DNA from: Hyphomicrobiales bacterium
GTDB taxonomy: Bacteria > Pseudomonadota > Alphaproteobacteria > Rhizobiales > Rhizobiaceae
DNA length: 64,000 bases
Assembly: GCA_900471485.1 (NCBI GenBank)
Contig: UCEU01000041.1
Span: 1 to 64,000, forward strand
Direction of reading: 5' to 3'
The stretch's first letter is position 1. Every line of letters begins with the position of its first letter. Made by a program: the position numbers and the translations under genes. Under the pieces are notes generated by a model. The model searched no databases, was not told where the DNA came from, and saw only the letters and a program-made list of their open reading frames with translations. Of this stretch, positions 8,176 to 17,000 are shown one piece after another.

Positions 8176-8787
8176 TCATCCCTTGCTGACGAGGTTCTCC
8201 AGCTTTTTTACCGCCGTATCGGGATTTTCGCCATAGGCGATCGTACCGGCGAAACGCCCCTGCGAATCGAGCAGGAACACCGAAGCCGTGTGGTCCATCG
8301 TGTAGTCGCCATTGGGATTGTTCTCGTCGACAGGCACCTTCTTGGCGTAGACGCGGTAGCCCTTGATCACCTCGGCCACCTTGTCGGGCGCACCGGAAAT
8401 GCCGGTGATGCGCTTGGAGACGTTCGAGACGTACTGGTTCATCACATCCGGCGTATCGCGCTCGGGGTCGACGCTGACGAAATAGGCCTGCAGCTTGTCG
8501 CCCTTGGGATCGACCTGCTTCAGCCAGCCGTCGAGCTCGAACAGCGTCGTCGGGCAAACCTCAGGGCAATGGGTGAAGCCGAAGAACACCGCCGACGGCT
8601 TGCCGCGGAACGCCCGCTCGGTGATCGGCTGGCCGTTCTGCGCCACAAGCGTGAACGGCACGCCGAAAGGCCCGTCCGACATGGCTTCCTTGGTCTTGGT
8701 GACATTGAGCGTCGCCCAGCCAAGCACGCCGGCCATCACCAACACCGCAATCCAGACCGCTATCCGTACAGACTTCATCGATTCCAT
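8176..8787 (-). CDS. SCO1/SenC family copper chaperone
   Basis: Membrane-anchored periplasmic thioredoxin-fold protein that helps load copper into cytochrome c oxidase. Of 203 residues, an N-terminal membrane anchor covers about 7-27. The copper ligands are C74 and C78 in the motif CPEVCP, with H166 in MDHTASVFLLD, the typical SCO triad. An alternative start at the internal ATG (residue 4, position 8778) is equally possible. It heads a compact minus-strand group with the monooxygenase and prmA. Confidence 0.9.
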   Translation of the reverse strand: MESMKSVRIAVWIAVLVMAGVLGWATLNVTKTKEAMSDGPFGVPFTLVAQNGQPITERAFRGKPSAVFFGFTHCPEVCPTTLFELDGWLKQVDPKGDKLQAYFVSVDPERDTPDVMNQYVSNVSKRITGISGAPDKVAEVIKGYRVYAKKVPVDENNPNGDYTMDHTASVFLLDSQGRFAGTIAYGENPDTAVKKLENLVSKG

Positions 8788-9179
8788 CCCTCGCGACGCC
8801 AGCGCGCCCTTTTCGCCAGCCTGATACAGCCGGCACCTCCGCCACGCAATTCAACAAAGCGTTTTCGCCGAACCCAATGCACGCGTCTGGCCACCAAGCC
8901 AAGAAACACCACGGTTTCCAGGAATATGTGCCGTTTCCGGCCAATATGTTAAAGCAATCGTAATCTTAAAAGGGGAACAATTGTCGCAACTGAACGGGAC
9001 GGCGCCTGGCGCCTCTCCTTCCGCTCAATCCGGCGAGGGCATGAATGCCCGTCCAACGCCGCGGGAAGCACCCGCAGTCTCTCACCAAAACCATTCCCGC
9101 CCGCCCGGCCTCGTCGCCGGTGAAGCGAACCATCCACCGGCGGCGTTGCCGCGCCCGAGACAACTGGGAAGAACTGATC
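8788..9179. other. divergent intergenic region with structured cheW leader
   Basis: This holds the promoters of the SCO gene (minus) and cheW (plus). In the 180 bases before cheW there are several short GC-rich inverted repeats: GGGCAT/ATGCCC at 9037-9050, GCGGG/CCCGC at 9061-9075 and CGCCGGTG/CACCGGCG at 9115-9142. An open frame from a TTG at 8981, with AAGGGG before it, runs into cheW in another frame and looks low-complexity, so it is not called. No tRNA or known riboswitch was recognised. Confidence 0.4.
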
Positions 9180-9650
9180 ATGAGCAGCACCATCGTCAAC
9201 CAGACCGGCTCCCATCTGGAGATCGTCTCCTTCCATCTTGGCGAGCAGGAATTCTGCATCGACATCATGGCGATCCGCGAAATCCGCGGCTGGGCGCCGG
9301 TGACCCCGATGCCGCATACCCCGCCCTACGTGCTCGGCCTCATCAACCTGCGCGGCGCAGTCATTCCCGTCATCGACATGGCCTGCCGCCTCGGCATGAA
9401 GATGACCGAGCCGTCCGAGCGCTCGGCGATCATCGTCACCGACATCGCCGGCAAGCTGGTCGGCCTCCTGGTCGAGCAGGTCTCCGACATGATGACCATC
9501 AAGAGCGATGACCTGCAGCCGGCGCCGGAAATCATCCCGGAAGAGCAGCGCGCCTTCTGCCGCGGCATCGTGGCGCTGGAAAAGACCATGGTCTGCTTCC
9601 TCAACCTCGACACCGTCATCGCCGACGAGCTGGCCCGCGAAGCCGCCTGA
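9180..9650 (+). CDS. cheW: chemotaxis coupling protein CheW
   Basis: Cytoplasmic adaptor linking chemoreceptors to the CheA kinase, 156 residues with one CheW domain covering nearly the whole chain. Family blocks are FHLGEQEFCIDIMAIREI, the PYVLGLINLRGAVIPVIDMA stretch and GLLVEQVSDMM. The ATG at 9180 has GGGAAGAAC before it; the frame extends upstream to 9045, but that part is not CheW-like. It is an orphan, with no cheA, cheY or receptor gene in the window, and ends at a strong terminator. Confidence 0.92.
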   Translation: MSSTIVNQTGSHLEIVSFHLGEQEFCIDIMAIREIRGWAPVTPMPHTPPYVLGLINLRGAVIPVIDMACRLGMKMTEPSERSAIIVTDIAGKLVGLLVEQVSDMMTIKSDDLQPAPEIIPEEQRAFCRGIVALEKTMVCFLNLDTVIADELAREAA

Positions 9651-9674
9651 TTCTCGGCACTTCTCCAGAAACAG

Positions 9675-9709
9675 AACCGCCCGCGACGGCTTCCGTCGCG
9701 GGCGGTTTC
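9675..9709 (+). terminator. cheW terminator
   Basis: A 13-bp perfect stem: AACCGCCCGCGAC (9675-9687) pairs with GTCGCGGGCGGTT (9695-9707), loop of 7 nt, followed by TCGTTCTTG. It lies 25 bases after the cheW stop and about 20 bases before the convergent epimerase gene, so it may serve both directions. Confidence 0.82.
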
Positions 9710-9728
9710 GTTCTTGCGTTCAGCTCTG

Positions 9729-10598
9729 TCAGCCTTCAATCTCGACCGTGAAGGCAAAGCGGGCGACGTCACCCGGCTCCAGCACCGTGGTGTAGGGCCG
9801 CTTTGCCAGTTCCGTCGAGCCGCCGTTCTCGGCCGCCGTCCCGTGCCAGGGCTCGACGCAGATGAACGGTGCGCCGGGCTTCTGCCACAGCGCTAGGTTG
9901 GGAAGGTTCTCGAAGGTGAAATGCAGGGTCGGAGCGCCCTCGGCGCTGTAGCGCAACCCCTCGCCTGCTCCCTCGGGGAAGATCATCGCATCCTCCTCGA
10001 ACATCCCGTGATCGAGCACCAGGCGGCCGTCCTTGAACGGCGACGGACGCTCCGCAAACGAAATCAACCCGCCCTCCAGGCGAACGAGACCGGGCTCTGC
10101 GCCATTGTCGAGCGCAATCACGTGATCCTTGCCCTCGGCACCCGGCAGCGGCCAGACGAAGGCCGAATGGAAGCCGAGCCCGAACGGCATCGGGCGCGTG
10201 TCGCGATTGCTGACCTCGGCCGCGACCGTCAGCTTGCGGCCTTCGACGGAATGCTCGACCGCCAGCAGGAACTCGAAAGGATAGACCGCCTTCGTCGCCG
10301 TGGATGCCGACAGTTCGTAGCGGCACATGCTGGGGCTCGCCTCGGCGAGCGAAAATTCCGCCCGGCGCGCGAAGCCGTGCTGGCTCATCGCATAGCTCTG
10401 CCCCTCGATGACGACGGCGTCGTCTGGCGCCTTGCCGACGATCGGAAACAGGATCGGCGAACGCCCGCTCCAATAGGCGGCATCACCGCTCCACAGCAGC
10501 GACCGGCCGTCGCGCGTCGAAAGCGTCTGCATTTCGGCGCCGAGCGACGAAACGTCGACGGTCAGGTAATCGCTTGCGATCCGGGTTGCGCTTGGCAT
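9729..10598 (-). CDS. aldose 1-epimerase family protein
   Basis: A 289-residue galactose-mutarotase-like beta-sandwich protein, probably cytoplasmic, of the LacX/YeaD-like branch of aldose epimerases. Visible family features are the sugar-contacting segments SPILFPIVGKAPDD and QHGFARRAEF near residues 48-82, the GLGFHSAF catalytic-type His region near 140, and EPWHGTA near the C-terminus. It interconverts sugar anomers, but the true substrate is not known. Single gene, with a promoter in the 100-base gap to creA. Confidence 0.85.
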   Translation of the reverse strand: MPSATRIASDYLTVDVSSLGAEMQTLSTRDGRSLLWSGDAAYWSGRSPILFPIVGKAPDDAVVIEGQSYAMSQHGFARRAEFSLAEASPSMCRYELSASTATKAVYPFEFLLAVEHSVEGRKLTVAAEVSNRDTRPMPFGLGFHSAFVWPLPGAEGKDHVIALDNGAEPGLVRLEGGLISFAERPSPFKDGRLVLDHGMFEEDAMIFPEGAGEGLRYSAEGAPTLHFTFENLPNLALWQKPGAPFICVEPWHGTAAENGGSTELAKRPYTTVLEPGDVARFAFTVEIEG

Positions 10599-10707
10599 CG
10601 GCTGTCCTTTTCATTTGATCCGGCCGGACCATAGCCGCGCCGTCGGGCAATTGCCACACGCCTCATGCCTGGGATCGTTCCCTCACCAAGAGTTGCTTGA
10701 CGCAATC

Positions 10708-11202
10708 CTACTGTGGCTTGCCGTTCTTCCAGTTCACCGTCTGCCCGTAGAGCGCGACCGTAGAGATCGCCATCTTCGCGGAACCGTCGGTGAGTTCGCG
10801 GGAATGGGCGAGATAGATCAGGGTGTCGTTCTGCTTGTCGTAGATGCGGGTCACCACCAGCTTCTTCCAGATCAGCGACAGGCCCGACTTGAAGACCTCC
10901 TCGCCGCCCTTCGACACGTCGATATCGCCGATCTCGATCGGCCCTGTCTGGTGGCAGGAGATGGCGCTGTTCGACGGATCCTCGAACCAGTTGCCGTTCT
11001 TGACGCGGTCGATCACGCTGCGGTCGAAATAGGTGACATGGCAGGTGACGCCCTTGACCTCAGGATCGGCCACGGCATCGACGATGATGTCATTGCCGAT
11101 CCAATCGACCCCGACCTTGCCGACGACATCGGCGGACGCCGTACCAGTGCAAAGGCCGGCGAGCAGGATACCGGAAAGAACGAGACTGCGTTTCATGGAC
11201 AT
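10708..11202 (-). CDS. creA: CreA family exported protein
   Basis: A 164-residue protein of the CreA family, whose function is poorly understood. A cleavable signal peptide is seen in MKRSLVLSGILLAGLCTGTA with a likely cut after SA in TASA. Typical family stretches are GNDIIVDAVADPEVKGVTCH and FDRSVIDRVKNGNWFEDPSN, with paired cysteines that could form a disulfide in the periplasm. I start at the ATG 11202 because GGGA lies six bases before it; the frame itself opens at 11223. Confidence 0.88.
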   Translation of the reverse strand: MSMKRSLVLSGILLAGLCTGTASADVVGKVGVDWIGNDIIVDAVADPEVKGVTCHVTYFDRSVIDRVKNGNWFEDPSNSAISCHQTGPIEIGDIDVSKGGEEVFKSGLSLIWKKLVVTRIYDKQNDTLIYLAHSRELTDGSAKMAISTVALYGQTVNWKNGKPQ

Positions 11203-11275
11203 GGCGGCTCCCTTGATGGTCACCGTCTAAGGTAGGCACGCCCCCGGTCTTTGCAAGAAAGAGGCGGCAGTACGC

Positions 11276-11866
11276 TTACGCTTTCCGGCAGGTGCAGGGC
11301 TCGTAGCCGCGCGACGTCAGCCGCCCCGGCTTCATGCCGATGAACGCGGGGATCGCGTGAACCGCCGCAGCCCCCACATGCCGCGCCATGGCTATCGCCG
11401 CCTGTGCGCAGACCGCGGCGTCCTCGGCGGCGTTGTGGTGCACGAAGCGCAGGCCGAGATGTTCGGCCAGAATATTCAGCCGGTGCGACAGGAAATGCGG
11501 CCAGATCCGCTGCGACATCTTCAGGCTGCAGAGGTAGGTGAGCTCGGGATAGGCCTGCCGGTAGCCATCGAGGCAGGCACGCCAGACGCTGAAATCGAAG
11601 GAGGCATTATGCGCGATCATCGTCGCCCCCCTGAAGTCATCGACGAACTCGTCCATCACTTCAGGAAACTCCGACGCATCCTCGACATGCTCAGGGCGGA
11701 TGCCGTGGATGGCGATGTTCATGCCCGAAAACCGCATCTCCCGCGGCCGTATCAACCGCTCCTCCACCCTGGTCACGACCCCATCCTCGATCCAGGCAAG
11801 CCCGACCGAACAGGCACTGCCGCGCTGCTCGTTGGCGGTTTCGAAATCGATGGCGATGGTTTTCAA
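11276..11866 (-). CDS. DEDDh 3'-5' exonuclease (DnaQ/PolC-like)
   Basis: A 196-residue exonuclease of the RNase T/DnaQ superfamily. Metal ligands of the DEDDh set are visible: D7 and E9 in IDFETAN, Asp in HNASFDFSVW, and the His-Asp pair in HHNAAEDAAVCA. A Cys-containing C-terminus (PCTCRKA) follows the domain. It probably trims single-stranded nucleic acid in repair or RNA processing; it lacks polymerase-binding features, so it is not clearly the epsilon subunit. It lies between ligA and creA on the same strand. Confidence 0.85.
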   Translation of the reverse strand: MKTIAIDFETANEQRGSACSVGLAWIEDGVVTRVEERLIRPREMRFSGMNIAIHGIRPEHVEDASEFPEVMDEFVDDFRGATMIAHNASFDFSVWRACLDGYRQAYPELTYLCSLKMSQRIWPHFLSHRLNILAEHLGLRFVHHNAAEDAAVCAQAAIAMARHVGAAAVHAIPAFIGMKPGRLTSRGYEPCTCRKA

Positions 11867-11915
11867 GGGGTGTCCGATTCTTTGATGTCAGAGAGAGCTA
11901 GGATGGAGATATGCC

Positions 11916-14078
11916 TCACCCACCAATCAACGCCAGCCACTCGTCCTCGTCCATCGTCTGGACGCCGAGTTCCCTTGCCTTGTCGAGCTTCGATCCGGCA
12001 CCTGGGCCGGCGACCAGGATGTCGGTCTTCTTCGAGACCGAGCCTGCGACCTTGGCGCCGAGGCTTTCGGCGCGGGCCTTCGCCTCGTCGCGGGTGAATT
12101 TTTCCAGGCTACCCGTGAAGACGACGGTCTTGCCGGCGACGGGGCTGTCGGAAGCAGCGATCTGCTCGGCGGCCTCGGGCGTCACCTCGTCCAGCAGGCG
12201 GCCGACGACATCGAGATTACGCGGCTCCTTGTAGAACTCGACGATGGCGCGGGCGACGATCTCGCCGATGCCCTCGACATTGTTCAGGTCCTGCCACGCG
12301 TCACCGGCCAGTGACGAGGCCTCTTTCATCGCGGTCTCGAAAGCCTCGTAGGTGCCGTAATGACGGGCGAGCAGCTTGGCGGTGGTCTCGCCGACATGGC
12401 GGATGCCGAGCGCATAGATGAAACGGTTGAGCGCGATCGAGCGGCGCTCGTCGATGGCGTCGAACAGCTTCTTGACGCTCACCTTGCCGAAGCCGTCGAT
12501 ATTCTCGAGCTTGGTCAGCGTCGAGGCCTCCTGCCGCTTCTTCAGCGTGAAGATATCGGGCGCCGTGCGGATCTTCAGCGCCTCGTCCTCGCTCTCGAAG
12601 AAGAAATCGACCTGCTTGGTCCCAAACCCCTCGATGTCGAAGGCGTTGCGCGAGACGAAATGCTTCAGGTGCTCGGTCGCCTGCGCGCGGCAGACGAAGC
12701 CGCCGGTGCAGCGTGTGACGGAATCGAGCTTGCCGGTCTTCTCGTTGCGCTCCCGCACCGCATGCGACCCGCACACCGGACACGTTTTCGGAAACACATA
12801 AGCCTCCGCCCCCGCCGGCCGCTTCTCCATCACCACGTCGAGCACCTGCGGGATGACGTCGCCCGCCCGCTGCACGATGACGGTGTCGCCGATGCGGATA
12901 TCGTGATCATCCTCGCGGATGCGCTCGCCGGAATTGCCGATGCCCTTGATGTAATCCTCGTTGTGCAGCGTCGCATTGGTGACGACGACGCCGCCGACGG
13001 TGACAGGCGTCAGCCGCGCCACCGGCGTCAGCGCGCCGGTGCGGCCGACCTGGATGTCGATGTTTTCGACCGTAGTGAACGCCTGCTCGGCCGGGAACTT
13101 GTGGGCGGTCGCCCAGCGCGGGCTGCGTGAGCGGAAGCCGAGGCGCTGCTGCAGGTCGAGCCGATCGACCTTGTAGACGACGCCGTCGATATCGTAGTCG
13201 AGATCGGGGCGCTGCAAGCCGATCTCGCGGTAATGGCCGAGAATGTCCTCGACCGAGGACAGCCGCTTCATCAGCGGATTGATGGGAAAACCCCATTTGC
13301 CGAAGGTCTCGACCATGCCCATCTGCGTATCCGATGGCATCTCGGAGATCTCACCCCAGGCATAGGCGAAGAAGCGCAGCTTGCGGCTCTCCGTCACCTT
13401 GGCGTCGAGCTGGCGCAGCGACCCCGCCGCCGTGTTGCGCGGATTGACGTAAGTCTGCTTGCCCTCGGCCTCCATCTGCGCGTTGAGCGCAAGGAAGTCG
13501 CTCTTGGCCATATAGACCTCGCCGCGCACCTCGACGATATCGGGCGCGTCCGCAGGCAGCGTGTTCGGGATCTGCTTGATGGTCTTCACATTGGCGGTGA
13601 CGTTCTCGCCCGTCGTGCCGTCGCCGCGCGTGGCCGCACTCACCAGCTTGCGGTTCTCGTAGCGGATCGACATGGACAGGCCGTCGATCTTCGGCTCGGC
13701 GGTGAACGCGATGGAGCCGTCGGGCAATTGCCCGAGAAAGCGATAGACCGAACCGATGAAGTCCTGCACGTCCTCGTCGGAAAACGTGTTATCGAGCGAC
13801 AGCATCGGCCGCGAATGGGTGATCGGCGCGAACGTCGGCAGCGGTGCGGCGCCGACCCGGCGCGATGGGCTGTCGTCGCGGATGAGTTTGGGAAAGCGCT
13901 GCTCGATCGCATCATTGCGCCGCTTCAGCGCATCGTACTCGGCATCCGAAATCGCCGGCTGGTCCTTGCCATGATAGAGCTCGTCGTTGCTGGCGATCTC
14001 GGCTGCCAGAAAGGCAAGTTCTGCGGCGGCCTGTTCTTCGCTCAGGGTTTCCACGGGCGTTTGATTGGCGGCGGACAT
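11916..14078 (-). CDS. ligA: NAD-dependent DNA ligase
   Basis: Joins nicks in DNA during replication and repair using NAD. The 720-residue length is usual. Domains in order: Ia helical domain (about 10-80), adenylation domain with the nucleophile K130 in EPKIDG, OB fold, a Zn finger with Cys in CPVCG, TRCTGGFVC, helix-hairpin-helix repeats (EGIGEIVARAIVEFY region), and a C-terminal BRCT domain (about 640-720, with KTVVFTGSLEKFTRDEAK). It follows recN by 99 bases on the same strand, an arrangement in keeping with the shared lpxC-bamD-recN-ligA order of rhizobia. Confidence 0.96.
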   Translation of the reverse strand: MSAANQTPVETLSEEQAAAELAFLAAEIASNDELYHGKDQPAISDAEYDALKRRNDAIEQRFPKLIRDDSPSRRVGAAPLPTFAPITHSRPMLSLDNTFSDEDVQDFIGSVYRFLGQLPDGSIAFTAEPKIDGLSMSIRYENRKLVSAATRGDGTTGENVTANVKTIKQIPNTLPADAPDIVEVRGEVYMAKSDFLALNAQMEAEGKQTYVNPRNTAAGSLRQLDAKVTESRKLRFFAYAWGEISEMPSDTQMGMVETFGKWGFPINPLMKRLSSVEDILGHYREIGLQRPDLDYDIDGVVYKVDRLDLQQRLGFRSRSPRWATAHKFPAEQAFTTVENIDIQVGRTGALTPVARLTPVTVGGVVVTNATLHNEDYIKGIGNSGERIREDDHDIRIGDTVIVQRAGDVIPQVLDVVMEKRPAGAEAYVFPKTCPVCGSHAVRERNEKTGKLDSVTRCTGGFVCRAQATEHLKHFVSRNAFDIEGFGTKQVDFFFESEDEALKIRTAPDIFTLKKRQEASTLTKLENIDGFGKVSVKKLFDAIDERRSIALNRFIYALGIRHVGETTAKLLARHYGTYEAFETAMKEASSLAGDAWQDLNNVEGIGEIVARAIVEFYKEPRNLDVVGRLLDEVTPEAAEQIAASDSPVAGKTVVFTGSLEKFTRDEAKARAESLGAKVAGSVSKKTDILVAGPGAGSKLDKARELGVQTMDEDEWLALIGG

Positions 14079-14177
14079 GATGTGATCGACTCCCTGTGAG
14101 GAGTCGTTTTCTAGAGCAATTCTTCGCGTTGAAAAAGCGCCAGCCGCTCACTGCCAACAGTCGAGCGTAGGGAAAAG

Positions 14178-15851
14178 CTATTCTCCGGCCGCCAACAGCC
14201 GCGCCGCGGCCGCCCTCGCCTCTTCCGTTACCGAAGCGCCGGCCAGCATGCGGGCGATTTCCTCGGTGCGGTCCTTCGGCTCCATCGTCGCCACGCGGGT
14301 GGCGATCTTCTCCGACCCCTCGGCGGCTGGTCCCTTGGAAATCAAGAGATGCGTCGCCGCCCGTGCCGCCACCTGCGGCGCGTGGGTGACCGACAGCACC
14401 TGCACCTTTGAAGACAGCCGCTTCAGCCGCTGGCCGATTGCGTCGGCCACTGCACCACCCACACCCGTGTCGATTTCGTCGAAGACCAGCGTCGGCGCCG
14501 AGCCGCGATCGGCGAGCGCCACCTTCAGCGCCAAGAGGAAGCGCGAGAGCTCGCCGCCGGATGCCACCTTCATGATCGAGCCGGGGCGCGTGCCCGGGTT
14601 GGTCTGCACATGGAACTCGACGACGTCGATGCCCTCGGCTGCCGCCTGCTCGGGATCGGTGGTGATCTCGACCATGAAGCGCGCCCGTTCCAGCTTCAGC
14701 GCCGGTAGTTCGGCCATGACAGCGGCGGCAAGCGCCTCGCCCGCATGGTGGCGCTTTTCCGACAGCGAGCGGGCGGCCGCGTCATAGGCGGCCTTGGTCA
14801 CGCCGACCTCGGCTTCCAGCCGTGCGAGCTTCTCCTCGCCGGCATCGAGATCGGCGAGATCGTTGATCATCCGTACCGCAAGCGCCGGCAGCTCGGTGAC
14901 GGGCACCGAATATTTGCGCGAGGCGCCGCGCAGCGCAAACAGCCGCTCCTCGACGCGCTCGAGTTCCTTGGGATCGTATTCCGTCTTGCGAAGTGCTGCT
15001 TCGACTTCCATCTGCGCGTTGGACAGCTGGTCCAGCGCCGCATCAAGCAGCGTCACGGTGTCTTCGAGCAGGCCCGGAGCCTCATGGCTCTTGCGCTCCA
15101 GCCGGCGCACCAGCGAGGCGATATGGGGCACGGGAGAGGCATTGCCGTTGAGGAACTCGGAGGCCTCGGCGATATCGCCGGCGATCCGCTCCGCCTTCAT
15201 CATCTTCTGGCGACGTTCGGCGAGTTCGTCCTCCTCGCCATCCTGCGGCGAGAGCTTCTCCAGCTCCTCGACCGAGGAGCGGATGTAATCGGCTTCGCGC
15301 GCCGCGTTCTCGACCTTCTCGCGATGCTTCTTCAGCGTCCGCTCGGTATCGCGCCAGTCGCGGTAAAGCTGCGAGACGCCGGATACCTCGTCGGCGATGC
15401 CGGCAAAGGCGTCGAGCAGGATGCGGTGTGCGTGGGTGTCGACCAGCGCCCGGTCGTCGTGCTGTCCATGGATTTCGACCAGCATCTGTCCAGCCTGGCG
15501 CATCAGCTGCACGCTGAGCGGCTGGTCGTTGACATAGGCCTTGGTGCGACCGTCGGCATTCTGCACGCGGCGAAAGATCAGGTCGCCGTCGTCATCGATG
15601 CCGTTGTCGCGCAGAAGCGTGCGGACACGATGGTCGGTGCCGACGTCGAAGACGGCGGTCACCTGCCCCTTGTCTTCGCCGTGACGGACAAGACCGCCAT
15701 CGCCGCGCCCGCCAAGGGCGAGCGACAGGCTGTCGAGAAGGATGGATTTGCCGGCGCCGGTCTCACCGGTCAGCACCGAGAGACCCGCCTCGAAGGCAAG
15801 ATCCAGCCGCTCGATCAGGACGATATCGCGGATCGAAAGCTGGATCAGCAT
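14178..15851 (-). CDS. recN: DNA repair protein RecN
   Basis: SMC-like ATPase acting early in double-strand break repair. Of 557 residues, the Walker A motif GETGAGKS is at 29-36, long coiled-coil arms span about 160-370, and the Walker B region VFDEIDTGVGG is near 475. The ABC signature SGGELSRF is visible just before. The frame opens at 15899, but the start at 15851 (MLIQLSIRDIVLIERL) is the family start. Only 5 bases separate it from bamD, so they are co-transcribed. Confidence 0.95.
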   Translation of the reverse strand: MLIQLSIRDIVLIERLDLAFEAGLSVLTGETGAGKSILLDSLSLALGGRGDGGLVRHGEDKGQVTAVFDVGTDHRVRTLLRDNGIDDDGDLIFRRVQNADGRTKAYVNDQPLSVQLMRQAGQMLVEIHGQHDDRALVDTHAHRILLDAFAGIADEVSGVSQLYRDWRDTERTLKKHREKVENAAREADYIRSSVEELEKLSPQDGEEDELAERRQKMMKAERIAGDIAEASEFLNGNASPVPHIASLVRRLERKSHEAPGLLEDTVTLLDAALDQLSNAQMEVEAALRKTEYDPKELERVEERLFALRGASRKYSVPVTELPALAVRMINDLADLDAGEEKLARLEAEVGVTKAAYDAAARSLSEKRHHAGEALAAAVMAELPALKLERARFMVEITTDPEQAAAEGIDVVEFHVQTNPGTRPGSIMKVASGGELSRFLLALKVALADRGSAPTLVFDEIDTGVGGAVADAIGQRLKRLSSKVQVLSVTHAPQVAARAATHLLISKGPAAEGSEKIATRVATMEPKDRTEEIARMLAGASVTEEARAAAARLLAAGE

Positions 15852-15856
15852 GGGCC

Positions 15857-16702
15857 TCAGGAACCGAGCAGGAGTTTCTTGCCGGCAGCCGAAATCCACG
15901 AGCCCTGGTTTTCACGCGGCTCTGTACCGCCGCTCTTCAGCAGCTTGAAGGAATCGGCATACCACTGGCTGTCAGGATAGTTGTGGCCGAGAACGGCAGC
16001 CGCCGTCTGTGCTTCCTCGACGATACCCATCGCAAGATAGGCTTCGGTGAGGCGCGCCAGAGCTTCCTCGATCTGGTTCGTGTTCGGATACTTTTCGACG
16101 ACGGTACGGAAGCGCGAGATGGCGGCAAGGTATTCCTTGCGCTCCATGTAGTAGCGGCCGATCTGCATTTCCTTGCCGGCCAGCTGGTCGCGCGCGAAGC
16201 GGATCTTGGCCTGTGCGTCGTCGACGTACTCGGAATCAGGATAGTTGTCGATGACGGCCTGCATGGCCTCGACGGTCTTGGCCGCCGCACGCTGGTCCTG
16301 CGTGACGTCGACGATCTGTTTGGAATAGCTGAGGCCGATCAGGTACTGCACATAAGGTGCGTCCTTCGACTTCGGATACTGCGCCATGTAGCGGTTTCCG
16401 GAAGCAAGCGCATCGTCCAGGCGGTTCTGGCGGTACTTCACGAAGGTGCTCATGACGAGCGCCTTGCGGGCCCATTCGGAGAACGGGTTCTCGCGGTCGA
16501 TGGCATCGAACTTGCGGGAGGCTTCCGCCATGTTGCCCGCCTTCATGTTGGCGAGGCCCTGATTGTAGAGAACATCAGGCGGATCATTGTCTAGGCCGAG
16601 CTTGGTGATATCGATATCGGGGTCCGACTGGCATCCGGAAATCATGGCACCTGCGCTTAGTACCAGCAACGATGCGAACAAAGCGCGCGTTGTCTTCATC
16701 AT
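15857..16702 (-). CDS. bamD: outer membrane assembly lipoprotein BamD
   Basis: Essential BAM-complex lipoprotein that helps insert beta-barrel proteins into the outer membrane. About 281 residues with a lipoprotein signal ending in the lipobox ISGC (Cys 24), then TPR-like repeats in the YfiO domain, with the blocks LYNQGLANMKAGNMAEASRKF and PNTNQIEEALARLTEAYLAMG. AGGG nine bases before the ATG 16702 supports this start over the open extension to 16813. It sits between lpxC and recN. Confidence 0.92.
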   Translation of the reverse strand: MMKTTRALFASLLVLSAGAMISGCQSDPDIDITKLGLDNDPPDVLYNQGLANMKAGNMAEASRKFDAIDRENPFSEWARKALVMSTFVKYRQNRLDDALASGNRYMAQYPKSKDAPYVQYLIGLSYSKQIVDVTQDQRAAAKTVEAMQAVIDNYPDSEYVDDAQAKIRFARDQLAGKEMQIGRYYMERKEYLAAISRFRTVVEKYPNTNQIEEALARLTEAYLAMGIVEEAQTAAAVLGHNYPDSQWYADSFKLLKSGGTEPRENQGSWISAAGKKLLLGS

Positions 16703-16951
16703 ACTTTCAGACCCTGCATAACCCATCGGAAATCCCAATTGCCGCCGTCCCCTCAACGCCAGCCACGCCTTGCTGGCGTTTCTAGCCACAAATCGGTGAC
16801 CAGAGCAACGCAATGATGACGCATTAACGCATTTTTGTGGCGGCGCCGTCGATATTCACCGGCTTTTCCGCCGGAAGCCCCTGAAATGTTGCCGCTAAAC
16901 ATCTGCTTGGAAACGGAGATTGGGAATCACCTGAAGCACGATCCCCATAAA

Positions 16952-16976
16952 GAAACCGCCCCCCGAAGGAGGCGGC
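16952..16976 (-). terminator. lpxC terminator
   Basis: On the minus strand, CCGCCTCC (16975-16968), loop TTCG, GGGGGCGG (16963-16956), then TTTCTTTAT. It lies about 25 bases after the lpxC stop, separating lpxC from bamD-recN. The rest of the 298-base gap 16703-17000 holds no gene that I can see, and presumably the bamD promoter. Confidence 0.75.
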
Positions 16977-17000
16977 CTGGCCTAAGTGATGCGGTGGAGG

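Noticed and set aside
8981..9511. TTG frame preceded by AAGGGG upstream of cheW
   Set aside because: Low-complexity Pro/Arg product running into cheW in a different frame; no family.
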